Below, in pieces: positions 19,484 to 33,186 of a stretch of DNA of 64,000 bases; position 1 is the stretch's first letter; every line of letters begins with the position of its first letter. Origin of the DNA: Ophiodon elongatus (Eukaryota; Chordata; Actinopteri; Perciformes; Hexagrammidae); assembly GCA_016806645.1 (NCBI GenBank), contig JACSYO010002166.1, positions 2,694,496-2,758,495 of the forward strand, written 5' to 3'. A model generated the notes under the pieces. That model saw only the letters and a list, made by a program, of their open reading frames with translations, ran no database searches and was not told where the DNA came from. The position numbers and the translations under genes are program-made.

Positions 19484-19569
19484 ACAGACAGAGAGACACA
19501 GAGAGACACACACAGAGAGAGAGAGAGAGAGAAAGAGAGACACACAGACAGAGAGAGAGAGAGAGAGAA
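19484..19569. repeat. CAGA/GAGA low-complexity tract
   Basis: Imperfect run of acaga, gagaca and gaga units. It generates spurious Glu/Arg and Ser/Leu open frames on both strands. Confidence 0.9.
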
Positions 19570-21807
19570 CCCAAAGTTCAGATGAGGACAGGCTCGTACA
19601 CTCGCTGCCTTGAGATTAGCCACAGTTTTTTGGAAGGCAGCAGACAGGAGAGAAGGAATGAATTTAAACCATGCAAAATGCATTCCATCTCTAATATTAA
19701 ACAAATAAAGCTGTTTTTATGTGATGATACACAAGCCAAAAATCTTAATCTTTTCAGACTATTCCTTCCTGTCACATCCTTAAGGCTTACAATGACTATG
19801 TAGGCACCATAGGGGACCTTTAGAGCTCATCAAGCATGAGGGAAGGATCACATATGGAGTTACACATCAGAGCAGGACAAAGGGCTAAAGAAAAAGAAAA
19901 CGTTCCATCTGAGACAGTGAGGTTTCTCCGTGGTAATTCTGTTGACACATAAATGGCCAAAAGGCTATAGGCTTGGGGGAAGGATGGCCTGAACATAATG
20001 AAAAGCATGTAAGTAAACATAATGAGAAGCAGAACATATGCGGAGGGCTCGTACGTGCTCTGCATTTGTGAGGGCCAGCATATTTGTTAACTGGTTTATG
20101 TTAGACCTTGCTCTCTTCCTGCAGATTAATGTCTCCGCTCATATTTTGTTTATCAGATGATGATAAAACAGCACTAATAATTCTAATAATGCTAATAAAA
20201 ATTCTAATAATTCCCAAATGTTGAAGCGTAATGCATATTAACAGAAAAAAATGTCGTCTTCTGCGTTCTCCGTTATGTCTCTTGCATTTAATGTGAACTT
20301 CTCCTGAGGTTTCCATAAACTATGCAGTGAGGCCCTCCTTCTACAGTCACAGTATGGACGTCTCCAAGAATCTGGGGGCTGTTAACCTAAAACAGCTTTC
20401 CCTTGCCAAAAAAAAAAGAACTTTTGAATGTCAGCCCAACAGCTTGTCCTTGAAATAACCAGTAAAGAGCCAGAGTGAATGAGAGACCATGGTTGATCTG
20501 CCTTTCAACCAAAAATGCTCAGGTTTTCCTTTGTGCGGCGAGTTTAGAAAAACAACGCTGCCAAATGTATGGGGCTAAAATTACTTGCGTTAACAGTTTT
20601 TTGAATCTTTCAAATAGGAGTTAAATGCTGTCAAATAAGAGGCAGAACAAATAAAGTAGTATGCAAATCAATTTGCAACAGACAGCGTGAGCCAAGAATA
20701 CACTGACCTACTTGATAGAAAAGTTTACAGAGACATGCGCAATCATTTAATACTCAAAAAGCTGAATGGGCATCTTTCTTTCATATCTTAAGTTCACTTG
20801 TGTGACATAGATCTCGATCATCTACTTTGTGAATTACTTACAGTAGATTTCACAAAGAGCTAAGTCATGACTAATCGTTTTTACTGTTAGGAGAAAATTC
20901 TTGGGACGGCAGAGAGCTTTAAAAGGGGGGCATGCTTTTGTAATTTACTGTTGCATCAGCCAAGTCTCAACTTACATTTTAGAAGAAGTGATGCATTTCC
21001 AGTAGAAGCTTGGGACTAGTCAAATACTTTTACTGGAAGAAATAAAAGACTGGTTGACAACACAGTGACTCACTCAAGTTCAGCTGAGCGAACAGAACAC
21101 TGGTTCTAGTATAATGCACTGGTTGTTTTACCACCAAGTCAGCTCCATAAATGTGTGCTACAGTTCAACCTATTATCCATTTCCTTTGCCACGGAGTTGC
21201 TGAAATTACATTCATTCTTCTGAAGCTCATAACACTGAACGCTTTTCAAAATATATCCTAGGTAATAAAGATGAAAGCCGTCTTCTTTTCTTGCCAAAAA
21301 TAAACTCCGCTATCCATGAAATTGATGTTTCTTTTGCTAAGCAAATGGTTCCTTTACATTAGATATTGAAATTATTTAGTTTTGCTTTTATTTATTCACT
21401 CCATTAGAAATGTTGTACTTTCTATCAAAAATACATTGTTCCTGCCTACTTGTAAATATGTGACAAGCAGTCCACAGATATTGAATGTCCAGGCTATGTT
21501 TAATCTTCGGGTTTTGGTCTTACACTATTTGGATTAATGTTAAAAGAAGAATCACACCCGGGTTCGAGTCAGGGTAAAGTCATGTTTCTTTACAGTTCAG
21601 AACGTTCATAAAACGCCAAGTGACTGATTCTGGCTCAGTGTGGTATCGGCTGATAAGGCTTCAAGTTTCCACACCATACCCATTCAATATATGTCTTACA
21701 CTCAGATTTGTGAAGTAACCATAAAGAAATGTTTTGCCTTCAACTGATGAATTTAACAACAGCCTTCTTGTCTCAAACTCGAAACACATGTCTTTAAGTG
21801 TGTGACT

Positions 21808-21895
21808 TAAAGGAACAGTGTGTGAGATTTAGTAGCATCTAGTGGTGAGGTTGCAGATAACAAGCAAAAAATGTCCCCTTGCGGGATTAATAAAG

Positions 21896-21896
<1 letters not shown>
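21808..21896 (+). repeat. Fragment of teleost dispersed repeat leading into a tetranucleotide tail
   Basis: Begins taaaggaacagtgtgtgaga followed by tagcatctagtggtgaggtt, words I recognise from a very common percomorph repeat. It then reads gcgggattaataaagtatct, a typical retroelement-like 3' tail that runs straight into the (ATCT)n array. Confidence 0.55.

Positions 21897-21956
<60 letters not shown>
21897..21956. repeat. Microsatellite (ATCT)15
   Basis: Fifteen perfect ATCT units, probably seeded by the 3' tail of the element immediately before it. Confidence 0.98.
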
Positions 21957-21958
<2 letters not shown>

Positions 21959-24900
21959 TTTATCAATACTCTGTTCTTTTTCATGACAACATGATTGCTT
22001 TTAAAAACATATATATCATTTTAATTAAAAATACATTTAGGATTGGAAGTTATTTATAATTTATATAACTAAATATTGTTTCTAGAGCAGCAACAGTTAT
22101 GTTTACAACAGCAAAGTCACTATATAAAGTCATTAATCTCTCACTGAAAACAAATCGAAAATGTTAATAAAATAAATAATATTCCTGAGTGAAGTTTATA
22201 AATGATAATCAATAATGAAGAACAGTCATTCCTCCTGTCTGCTTTGTCTCAGCCAGCAGAGAAGTTTACAAAAACAAACTTCAGGAGCTCAGCCCGACAG
22301 AGAAAGCAGTGGAAATACTCACTTCAGCACAATATAAAATTACACCAAAACATTTTAAAAAGTGCTAATAAAAAGCACCATTAATGTCGGAGCTTATCAA
22401 TACTCTGATCTTAAATTATCCGGGAAACATTTAACACCAAGTTTCCGTAGCCATCCCTACCTTTAGGTAATGTAAAAACTTGAACGCCATTAGTTCGTTA
22501 GTGGGTGTGTAACTGTAAGAAATTGTATGTCCCAACACACTCTAATTTTGCAAAACAGCTATGTTGTGACCCACCTGTTGGTCATGTTTAGCTGAATTAA
22601 TAGATGTCAAATGGTTAAATTGTTTTGAAATATCTATTGCTGATGACAATCATACTATGTGTAATCTGGTGGGCCGCCATGATTGGAGGAGCGCTTTAAC
22701 CTCCTGGTTTGTATGCAATACGGCCTTTTGTCATTAAAGTCACATCTATGTCTGGGCTCAGGAGACGCTGTCAAATGGTTTTCCCCATTTACCAACAGTC
22801 AAACTCAAGTTTATTGCTGACCTACCATGTAGGTTTACAGTCACCTACTACATTAAGCAATGCTATACCAGTGTTCCACTGATTTTAACTACCGTTATGA
22901 GGGTCTCCGAGATCTGTAATATATGGGCCTAATTACAAAAAAATATGTTCCATCTGTAAAATGAATTGTGGTTTGTGCGTTTTGGTGCAAAAGGTGGTCT
23001 AAATCCCCCCATTGCTAATTATTTCTAAGACAAACAAAAGAAAACCTGCAGCATAGTTAGTTTCAGTCACAACTGGGTGAATAAGCGGTTTACAGGATGA
23101 AATTAAGGTAAATTATAGAGACAGATAGACAGATGCACTTCCCAATATGGTGTTCTCCACAGTTTGCATTTCCATGAGTGGTTACTGGCAATAAATGTTG
23201 ACTTGAAATAGATACTGAATAAGTATCGGCAACTTAAAAAAAAAAAAAATAAATAAATAAAAAAAAAACTATACTGTGTGGCCCATCACCACCAATTAAT
23301 CCTGCACCAACCCCAGTAGCCCATGTAGAATGGTGGAATGGTCTAGTAATCATATCAAAACTCAAGGCTCATAGCTTACAAGTTAGGGAGCTGAGAGCTG
23401 AAAAATCTATCGTAAATACTGCGGTGCATGTGCTCACTGGGGCCCGGGTTCAAAGCAAGAGCTTAATGTAATTCTCTAGCACAACAGGATTTGTATTAGT
23501 CCCAAAAGGGTCAGTGAGGTTAAGAGCCGCTAAGTAGTAGTGTTCAAATCCTTCCTAAGCTCAGCCACCACAATGCAGGGCTCCCCACATTCCTCTGGAC
23601 TCATTTCACCTCAGGGTGTGGTTTGGACAACTGGAAGGCAAAGGGGAAGGTTACAGTGGACACACACACACACACACACGTCAGTATTTCCTTTAGGATT
23701 CCCTGGTATGTTGAATGAAATATTACACACGTCCCATAACCGCCGAGTGTGGGTGGTTTGGTGTCGGTACATTGTTTTGACATGATTGTTTAGCCAAGCT
23801 TGTTTACTACACTTCTTATTTCAAGGGTCATCTTGGGTTATGCAGACTTCCAAGGCGTAACTGTATCATTGGCTAATGTGACTTGACTTTTCTATCCAGA
23901 GTGTAACGGTGTGTGTTCCTGAGGTACTCCTGACACCATTCTTCCTGATCTTGTTTGCCTTAAAAAGCATAAACTTTTCATAACTGTGGAAAGCTGGTCT
24001 TATTAGTTTAACAGGACATCATATCTGCAAATTCTCCAGCACATACACATTGAAAAAAGCCTGCAAACAACTCATTTAAGAGTCACAATAAGTGACAGCC
24101 GTGCAAAGTAGGACATATAAATCCATTAGAAAATATTTTTAGGGACTTTATTATTTAAAATACGAACCTGGTGCTACATTGCACAGCTGATGTGTGTTAT
24201 AATTAAGGACAGAGATGCAGATTTCATTAGATATTGGCATCAGGATCACTGAGGTAACTATGATGGTGGCCTGGTTATGGACATGCACCTTCAGGTCCGA
24301 GGACAAAGCTTCACAGTGCATTAGTAGGAATCACGCAACACGGTTCCCCTTTTAATACCGTCACAATTGTAGGAGATCAAATGAATAGTACAGATCTATT
24401 TAAGTACTTACTATGTTAACTTGATTACACTAATGTTCAGACCAACAGGGATTATTCTATGACCCTCAATGCTTTGTAAATGTGTTTATAAAGCTATTAG
24501 CATAGATCCAACTATGGCAATGTCGTTGGTCCAACAATTTGGTACAATAATTCATAATCCCAAAATAATTCATCTTAATTTGGTGATGCCCTAAATTTTC
24601 ATTCAGAACCACCAACAGGTTGAAATTTCCATTTGTGCAACAGTACAGTCCATGATACCTCTAACAATAGCAGCTAATAACCACAGTCTAGTAAGTCCAG
24701 GCTGTAACTTGAGAATATTACTAACAGAGCATATTAACATCATAATGTGAGCAACTCATTAACGCCAAAGAAACAACTCCAAACCACAACAAAGATTGTA
24801 TTACCAAGAGTGACCACCAGTGGGTCATTCAAATAGATTCAGATTTAAAGACACTTAAGCTGAGACTGACCAAGTACAACTTGAGCTGATGAAAAGTACC

Positions 24901-25776
24901 CTGACAGAGCTGAGCCTGACAAGTTGGCTCTGAGACATCCACTCTTGTAGCACCATTCTTTGGCCATAACACTTTTTCCCCATACTTGTGGTCAATATGA
25001 AGTAGACTGCCCTCTGTGTTTATTATTTGACTAAAAGTTAATTTGGTCTTAGTTTGATCCCCATTTTCTTATGCTATTTCCATGCTAAAACAACTTATTT
25101 TCAAGAAACTTAACACAAATCTCTGGTAACACAAGATTCAAAGTGGTGCTTTTGTGCACTTCTTTGTGAAGAAACTAAATTTTACAGATAAATCAATTTA
25201 AATCAATTAATTATTGACAAAACCGTACAAATGTCTCTCCAGCTGTGTCTGTAATCTGGTCGCTGTGCATCACTGCGGAGGAAATGCGCAGGTTAAGAAG
25301 CGTAAAACTAATTCTGGTTCATTACTGCTGCTGTTAGCACTGTTAGCACCATTAGCGAAGCTAGCAATGCTAGCCACCGCCGTCTCAGCTCAGCCACCTC
25401 CATACTACCTTGTGACGTCAGAGGAGAGAGCCTCGTACAGGCTTTCCCGGCCCAGACTCTGAATGTCTTATTCAGCTACTTTAAAAGGTTATATTTTTTG
25501 AATGAAAGATACGTGTTTGATAAAGTCCATCTTGAGACAGGAGTACGCTGGTTAGTTCCAAAAAAGTTTTCAGAATAATGGTCTCTATATTGCATTCTGT
25601 GGAGGTGATTATTTACCCAGTGCAGATTTACCTTGGATGAACCAAAGTATTTGGCTGCGGGTAGACGTGGGCGAGAGAGACATTGTTCATTTTCTTAATA
25701 AATCTCATTATTACTTGATGCATTGGCAATATTTTCCTTGTTACATTCATGTCAATAAAGCATATTGAATTAAATT

Positions 25777-25799
25777 GAGAGAGAGAGAGAGACAAGGAA

Positions 25800-25864
<65 letters not shown>
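25777..25864. repeat. Microsatellite (GA)n, interrupted
   Basis: A short GA run, an interruption (caaggaaagac), then about 60 bases of perfect AG. The Ser-Leu repeat frame on the minus strand is an artefact. Confidence 0.97.
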
Positions 25865-25868
<4 letters not shown>

Positions 25869-28529
25869 TGAGCAGGCTGAGCAGCGAGAGGTTGATTTAT
25901 AATTAGAGTGAATGTCTGTTCAATACCCCTGCTGTTCTGGTGATGGCTCCATTGCATAGAGAGGCAGCTTTGCTGCTGTGAACTTAATTTGAATTCTGAA
26001 GCACCACACATCTTCCTGCATTTACAGATCGCCTTGCATGTCTGGGATAATGAAGACTTCGAACAAGATTTTCACTTTTGGATGTACTACTAAATCTTGG
26101 TTGTGACAGTCACTTAGCAAATATCAGCAGTAGCTTGATAAGGATTGAAAGTGGTTATCAGACATTGTAACCACAGATTAAAGTGCAAAAGCTTAAATAA
26201 ATGCGAATTTAAAATTGCACCTGCAACAATATCAACGGTCTAGTTAAAGATTAAAGCCATTATACTTTTAATCAACAGAGTATATTGTTATTATATTCAT
26301 CTGTATGGTGGAGTGGAGGGAAAGAAACATGCAAAGACATGCACTACTATTGAGAAATGTTTGGCAAGTCACACACGTATACATGCCATCTTATCAATAC
26401 ATTTGCCTCCATGTTGCCAGTTCTGTGAAAGACATTTTAACTGTAAACTAATGGGTCTTTGCACTGCAACAATTGATACTATGACATCTTTGAGTTGAAA
26501 GTTACAAATCTGAGTTAATCCTATACCACTAGCACATTCCTTATTTCAGGACATGTAAACTTTAATGCATCTAAAACACATCTATGTGTCACAAAATAAT
26601 CCGCACAAATGAGATAATGAGAACCATTAATGTTTTACACACTGCGACATGTCTAATATTAAGTATTCTTGGCGACTTTTGGCAAGAAAGGTTTGACACA
26701 CCAAAACCTGAATAACTTAGATTCAACAAAAAGAATGGCACACAAAGCATAAATTGACATTTAGGTTGCAGTGATTGCTGCTTAAAAGTGGGATTTAAAT
26801 ATTGTGTTAAAACCCACTTTGGTAGGCCAATTGTGTCATCTACTGAAAATCTCCAACTATCTTTGAAATTAAAAGTAGCCTATGTCTAGACACAGAACTA
26901 TTTGAAAACACAATATAACATTACGGTAAACAGATTCAGTAACTAACTGAACACCAGATGATGGTGTGGACTTTAAATGAATACACCTGGAAACACACTA
27001 TCAAGGTATTTGCTTGCAGCGTTATATTCAACAGCTGTTTGAGAATATGCTGACTTTTATTAGGAGTTTACTGCCAGTTATGCTCATTAGTTTGACATCA
27101 ATATACAAAAACACTGATAGGTATATGTTATGCTGTAGAGGGAAGTCAGTCATTAATTCTTCCAGTCTCTATACCACCCACAATGCTTGCTTGTTACATG
27201 CATATTTTTTCTGTTCCAAATGTAAACTTCCAGTCACACTTTAGTAGTCATAATAGCTTACTGTATGTTCTTGACATATAAACAGTGGATATATATGTAC
27301 TCTGTTATAATGAAAATGGGAGTTTCAGCAATTACAGTAGAGTGTGCCATCTGAAAAATGTTCTTCAAAAGAGGTATATAAATATGTGATAACTATAAAC
27401 AAGAATAAAAGAAGCTACTTGGTGTTGATGAGTTAACTTCCATCCTTCAAATCCTTTTTCAAATCTCCAGGATAATTGGCTCATAAAAGAAAATTATATC
27501 CTCTTGCACCTAATAAAACCCATTAACCCACTTTAATATTTCAGTAGACACTGCAGGTTATGGAATGGCATCTAAATAGTTGAACGAATATGGCATTCAG
27601 TTAAATTTTCACACCCAAACTTCAATCATCAGTTTGTCACGCCATGTAGGATGTGTAGGATGTGGTTCAACAAACATTGCCATTACTGAGGTGTCAGTAT
27701 GAACATCTTGCCTTCTCATTAACGAGATAATTAAAGCTAAAGCCATTATCCTCCCACATTCAAGCAATAGCTTATGGATTGCACACTTTCAGATGTGCAG
27801 ATGCCTTGTAAATTTGAAGGCTTCCATATGATTATAGATTCCAACATTTTTGTTAATTTTTTTTCCCCCTTTCTGTTTCATATCAGACTGGAAAGTGATT
27901 GAAGAGATATGCGAGGGGCCGCCTACAGAACACATGCAGTAATTCAAACATATAAACCATATAGAGAGATCAGCATGGAGACATGAATGCAATAAAAGGA
28001 AATGTCAGAAAAACAGCTTGCATGTGGGAGGAGAGCATGCCGGATAATCATTAGTCAGTATGTTGAACATTTTCTCCATCACTGCATCTAAAGATGTTAA
28101 CAAAACCCTTTGAGTTTTTGTCTAATTACATATATTCGGAGAGTTTTAGCAGAAATGTATTATAATAATAAAACACTATTCCTAATGACGTATGTATGGG
28201 GTGTAAGGGGATTTAGTGTATGGGGATAGGACTGTTGCCACTGGCATCAACGGCAGGGTGATTCCTATTTCCAAACTATTAACTAACTATTTCTTATTCC
28301 CAAATTTAAAATGTGTAAACATCAATGCATAGTCAACTTATTGGAAACATTTTGATGTAAAGTAACATGGACAGGGATTGTTGTGGCACTAAAAAATTGA
28401 AGTTGGTTCACCACCATGACAAAAATGTCCATCACAATTACTCAGACCCAAGATGTCCCCACCAACAATACAGCACCTACCGCTATTCAGCAGTTTATAT
28501 TGTACGACAATAAAAAGCATCCCGTTTTA

Positions 28530-28605
28530 ACATTTGATAAGCCGAAAACTTTGAATATTTGGCATTTTTGACTCAAAAGAAATTGATTGTCAAAAAAAGT
28601 AATCT
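28530..28605 (-). repeat. Short fragment of the 950-1135 / 7842-8113 repeat family
   Basis: aacatttgataagccgaaaa, then atttggcatttttgactc and aattgattgtcaa match the 'TTTGGCATTTTTG ... GATTAATCGATT' portion of that family. Confidence 0.4.
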
Positions 28606-29012
28606 ACTGTCTTCTATATTTCTATATATATGCAGTACAGTGTTTCAAATTATTATCAGATAGCCTAATTTACTCGCCAGGATTCTTTAATAGAAGTAAG
28701 TAAATTCTAGTCTATTCTGCAATGTTCCTGAGTTACAAAAATGTTTCCATGTATATGACAAGTAGATTAAAAAACACAAGTAAAATCCATTGCTACATCT
28801 TACAACCACACACTAACTATATGGTCACTCATAAACTATTCAGCCATAGGTTATATTTAGTATGTTAAAAGGACAAACAATTGTCTCAAGACATGAGACA
28901 TGATCTAAACCATGGTGATGGCAGTATGAGTGTTGGTGCCTTCTGGGATTTTGGCTCAAGTCAGTGGAGTACTTAAAATGCTTTAAACAACAATCCATAC
29001 TATCGTCTAAAC

Positions 29013-29269
29013 CAGTGGTCCCCAACTACCGGGCCGCGGACCGGTACAGGGCCGCACAGAAAGAATGAATGAAAAAAATATTTGATTGATTATCGGGTCT
29101 GAAAGAGGTTGTATTTTGAAAAATTACCGGATAAATCCGCCTGTGCATCTGAGCCTCGTCTCGGTCACGTGATACTTTACCCCACAAGCGAGTAAAAATG
29201 AGTAAAAACAATGAAAATATTGTCTTACACGAAACCGGTTTGTGGCACAAAAAAGGTTGAGAACCGCTG
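29013..29269. mobile_element. Non-autonomous hAT-type transposon (MITE), 257 bp, with perfect 8-bp target duplication
   Basis: The left end is CAGTGGTCCCCAACTACC; the right end, read on the other strand, is CAGCGGTTCTCAACC, an imperfect terminal inverted repeat of hAT type. The 8 bases GTCTAAAC flank it exactly on both sides (29005-29012 and 29270-29277), the target-duplication size of hAT transposases. No transposase frame is present, so it would have been mobilised in trans. Confidence 0.88.
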
Positions 29270-29277
29270 GTCTAAAC

Positions 29278-31130
29278 CGTCTTAGAAGTTCTTATTACTG
29301 AAAAGATAAGTTTGTCAATACTCTTTACCTAGTTGAATAATCGAAGATTCCCACCACAGTGTCCCAGAGTTCAAGGGGATATATACAATTTGAAATGTGC
29401 TGCTTTACAAAATACCAACGCTAACAGCAGTGTGAACTAAAGATTGCGCTGTTGTCTGATAACACAATCTGTAGCTTAAATCAAGTAGAGTCTTTCCCCC
29501 CTAGAAGACACACACGGGCAAATTTTTACAATATGTCTTTTGTTGGTGTTGGAAAAACCATTAGTGTCACATGCAGATAAGAATCGGATTTCTGTTTACA
29601 ACATGAAAAATATATAATTTAGAGAATTTGGAGTTTGTCAAATTGTAAAGTAAAGTTCTAGATACTGTGGTCTCCTTCCTACAACAGGTGAAATAGCCCG
29701 AAGTTGATTAGCAGAATTACTGTGCTCTGTGTTATGTCCTCCCAGTTACACACAACACCGCCCCAAACAACCACCCACTCTATTTTTCTATTTTTGTTGA
29801 GGTTTAGTTTGTCGCAGTCTAAGCAGTGCCTTTTAAGAGTGCACTAGAAGACAGAAATGAAAAAAAATGACATTGCCGCTTGTACGCCACACAAAAAAAA
29901 AAAGTGTATTTCTAATTTGTTCTAATTTGTTCTGCTCTGATTTGAAGGCTCAATGTCCTGGTTGCTGCCAGTGCATGAACCTACTGAGCAAAATGCAAAA
30001 CAAAAGTTAACTGCATATTTAGCAATACTAAGCGTTGTTTGTTTCATGTTTGAAGGGCTCATCCCACACAACATTTCGCGCAGCTCTGCTGAGGATTAGT
30101 TAATTAAGTCATTATAATAAAAACTGGACAAAACTGTTGGTTTGATTCAAACTTTTTAAACACTGTTGCCTCAAAGAAAAAAAACTTTAAAAAAGCTGTT
30201 AAAATACAGGGTTTCCTCAAAGCAACTGTTAAACCCAGGTGATATTCACCCAGAACCGGACACATCTCGTATGGTGATCAATTTAGTTACTAGATGACAG
30301 CTTAAACATCAGCGACCCTCCTTCAATATACTGTATGAAATTTGCTGTGCGAAATAGTATATCTGCTCTTTTACCTTTGAGCTTATTGTTTTATTGCATA
30401 CATGTCTTTACCGTTAGCAGATAACGGCTTCATCATGTGAATACAAAGTAACACTGTGCAGAGTTGATATTTGAGATCCAGGCTTAGACCACCCCAAAAG
30501 CACACATCAAGCTAGACACAGCAAATATTTGGGAGTGAAGATTGTGATTGTTATTGATATAAGTGCGGCCAAGTGAAGCAGCAGGGTAAACCACAGAACA
30601 GGGGCTCAGCACTTTCTGAAAATGAACAAGTTCCAAGCAAGCTGACCATAAAACCCCCTGTTCACTTTGTTTGAAGTGTGTGTACACAAATTAAATTGTG
30701 CCTGCCTGTCCTACACAGAAAAGACATGCAGAGTTCCCCATGCAGCCAAGATTACAGGAAATGACCAAGACAAGTCATATTTACACACTGTAAGCCAATG
30801 TTGTTATACCACCCTCTCCTAGACCGACCAGGAACCACCCAAATCAACAAGGAACAATCCTAGGGGGGGGGTGCCCAAGACCAATTCAAAACAGTCCCCA
30901 CTAATAATCAGCAGCATGAAAGCATTATAATGTAAATGTTTGCCAAACAACAACAAACAGAAAAGTAAAGCTCAGCCAAAACAAGGAATTCGCCATCACA
31001 ATGAACACCAAAGCAAATAAATAAACAAACAACAGATATTGCCCGTAAACCACACAAACTCTGACCACAACCAATACAGGAACTCATATCAGACACACAC
31101 GTTAGCGTGGACAGAAAATACTTCACCTCA
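29278..31130. other. Gene-poor intergenic DNA, part 4
   Basis: AT-rich sequence with no exon-like frame, no long repeat that I recognise and no CpG cluster. It runs into the CpG-rich islet at 31.14 kb. Confidence 0.5.
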
Positions 31131-31139
31131 GCTTGTTGG

Positions 31140-31440
31140 GGTGAAGCTACCGTGGGTCTCCGCTTCGTGGGCTCAAGCTGCCCTCAGCGCAGCCGGAAAG
31201 CAAAGCCCAACTCTCGGCCAGAAGTGGCGCTTGAGGTCGTAAGTTGATTTGAGGACGTGCCAGAATAACGACAGCAGGCCAACACGAGTTATTTCGCCCA
31301 CAAACCCGCCCTGAGGCCACGTGGGCCGACAGTCGGCAGGTGCGCTTGATTATGACAGCTCCATCGGCGGTGCAGCAGTAACCTAGCAACGCTGAAGAGT
31401 CGTAGTTTAAATATCCCGCCATGTCGAAAAGGGTGCGTTG
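31140..31440. promoter_or_regulatory. CpG-rich islet with RFX X-box; possible orphan promoter or enhancer
   Basis: A 300-base patch with clearly more CG dinucleotides than its surroundings, in the middle of the desert. It contains GTAACCTAGCAAC at 31378-31390, which fits the X-box consensus GTNRCC-N(0-3)-RGYAAC bound by RFX factors. A donor-like GTAAGT occurs at 31239-31244. No known coding exon is present. That it acts as a promoter is inference. Confidence 0.35.
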
Positions 31441-31447
31441 GATATTC

Positions 31448-31610
31448 ACTCCGGTTTATTAGGTACACGTCACTAAAATTAACCCAATCTAACACAGGAG
31501 TTCTGCAATCTCAACTTTTATGATCACAGACCCCTCAGATCTCAGAGGATGTGGTTAGTGGTGTTTCTGTTATTCTGCCTTTACCCTCATTGATATATAG
31601 TTACAGGGAC
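31448..31610 (+). repeat. Probable dispersed teleost repeat fragment
   Basis: Starts cactccggtttattaggtac and contains acacaggagttctgcaat and gtggtgtttctgttatt. I recognise 'ggtttattaggtacac' as the terminus of a common fish repeat; the 3' boundary is approximate. Confidence 0.45.
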
Positions 31611-33186
31611 AAAAAAGATGACCATAAACCACAATAGGTGCTGAATCAATAACTCTCCACAAACCTGTCTAAAACACTGTCAACAAAAACTGCACGTCAT
31701 TACATATGTATGATGTATTGTACTGATGTATTAGACATTAGTTATAGGTAAATCAGAAATAGATTAGTAACAGCAGCATTTCCGACTACAAGTCAAAATG
31801 TCTAATGTGAAAAAGGCCTATTATTACAAACTGATGTCTATGCCAGGGTCTGTGTTGAAGATTCCCTACAATACGTGTCAGAGGTATTAGTAGGCTAATA
31901 CTTTAGGCAATTTAAATCTCTACCAGGTCCATTTCGGCTTTTCCAGGGCTGTCAACTTTATCTGGACCAATGCTGATTTTTTTTCTAGTCCGATACCAAT
32001 ATCAACATTTGAGAGTTGACATTTTGTTTGTTTTTCCAACATGACATAAATAAATCGTAAGGATCTCTGTCATTTGTGAAAAGCTGTTATCAAAACGTGT
32101 TCTGAGTAGGTTACAGTTAAAAAAAATAAACTTGTCATTGCTCTCTGGGGGTTAAACTACATCATTAGGTCACTGTGTCTGTCATGCATACGCTGATACC
32201 TACATATCTGTGGTCTTCCTCAGCAGATGGAGAAACATCAGCTGTCAACATAAGTAGTTTGGTGTCCTGATCATACAGTCTATGGTCCTGATAATAGGCG
32301 GTTCTATATGGTGGTGGTTGGCAACATCTTTGTCTCTGTTCAATGATTGCTTCTGCATTAATCCACTGACTTCCGGTCAATGGCCTTTGACCCCTTCCCA
32401 GTCTACAGCCTCTTTGTTAGGGTCTCTGACAAATTTAGCAGTGTCCATTCTGGTCTTACGGTTGGCTGAGTCTTGAATTTGACGTAGCTACAGTAGCTTT
32501 AACCTTCACTTGTGTCCTATTATTTTTACTAAATCCCCAGTGCATTGTGATTGACAAACTACTCATGAGAGAACCCTATCAGTTATCAACTATATTGCTT
32601 GATAATCATGAGGAAGCGCTTGCCTTTTTAACATCCCTCCCTGATGATTAAAGCTTTGCATAGATGTGGGTCTCAGTGTAATAGTGAATGGAGATCCATA
32701 ATAAATTGCACCAAAAGGAAATGTGATTTTAAATAGAATATAGTGTGCTAATAACATTTGCACTGAAATGTTTCATTACAATACAGCAGTATAATGGCAT
32801 CTGAAGTACGCAGGGTCCCTCTTACGAAGGGTAAGTTCACTCACAAGACAAGCAAAGATTAAAATCAACCCTGAGTCAAAATACACTAAACCATGTCTTC
32901 CTGCAGGGAAAGAATGGCCGTGTTTATCAGTTATTTTCCAACCTCAACATACCTGATTGAAGATAATGAGATGAGGCACATTACAGCTCTACTCCATCCC
33001 CAGAAAGTTAGAGAGAGGGCTGCAGAGCTGAAACCGCCAGCAGTGTAATCTAATGGGCTGTGGTGAGGCTTTAGGCTGCGGCTGCCACCCTGCCTTTCAC
33101 CTCAGATGCCCTCTCCTCCATCTCTCGGCTCCCCTCCGTCCCGGGCTCGTGGTCCTGCCCCTGCAGTGTAACACCTCCCCCTGTAG

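Larger units (their letters stand above)
21957..29004. other. Gene-poor intergenic DNA, part 3
   Basis: No supported gene. Contains an A-rich patch (23236-23269), a short CA tract (23660-23680), a GA microsatellite (25777-25864), a possible dispersed repeat around 25200-25620 that includes repeated gttagca/gctagc words, and a short repeat fragment at 28530-28605. Confidence 0.55.

Noticed and set aside
21555..21575. GGTTCGAGTC word resembling a tRNA B box (possible tRNA or SINE)
   Set aside because: No A box at the right distance and the flanking bases cannot form a T-arm stem.
23330..23465. Possible tRNA-derived SINE head (tggtctagtaatc ... gggttcaaagc)
   Set aside because: A and B box-like words are over 100 bases apart and no cloverleaf can be drawn.
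25214..25462. 82-codon frame with a Leu/Ala-rich hydrophobic stretch resembling a membrane segment
   Set aside because: The hydrophobic part comes from repeated gttagca/gctagc words typical of fish dispersed repeats. No start context, splice sites or homology.
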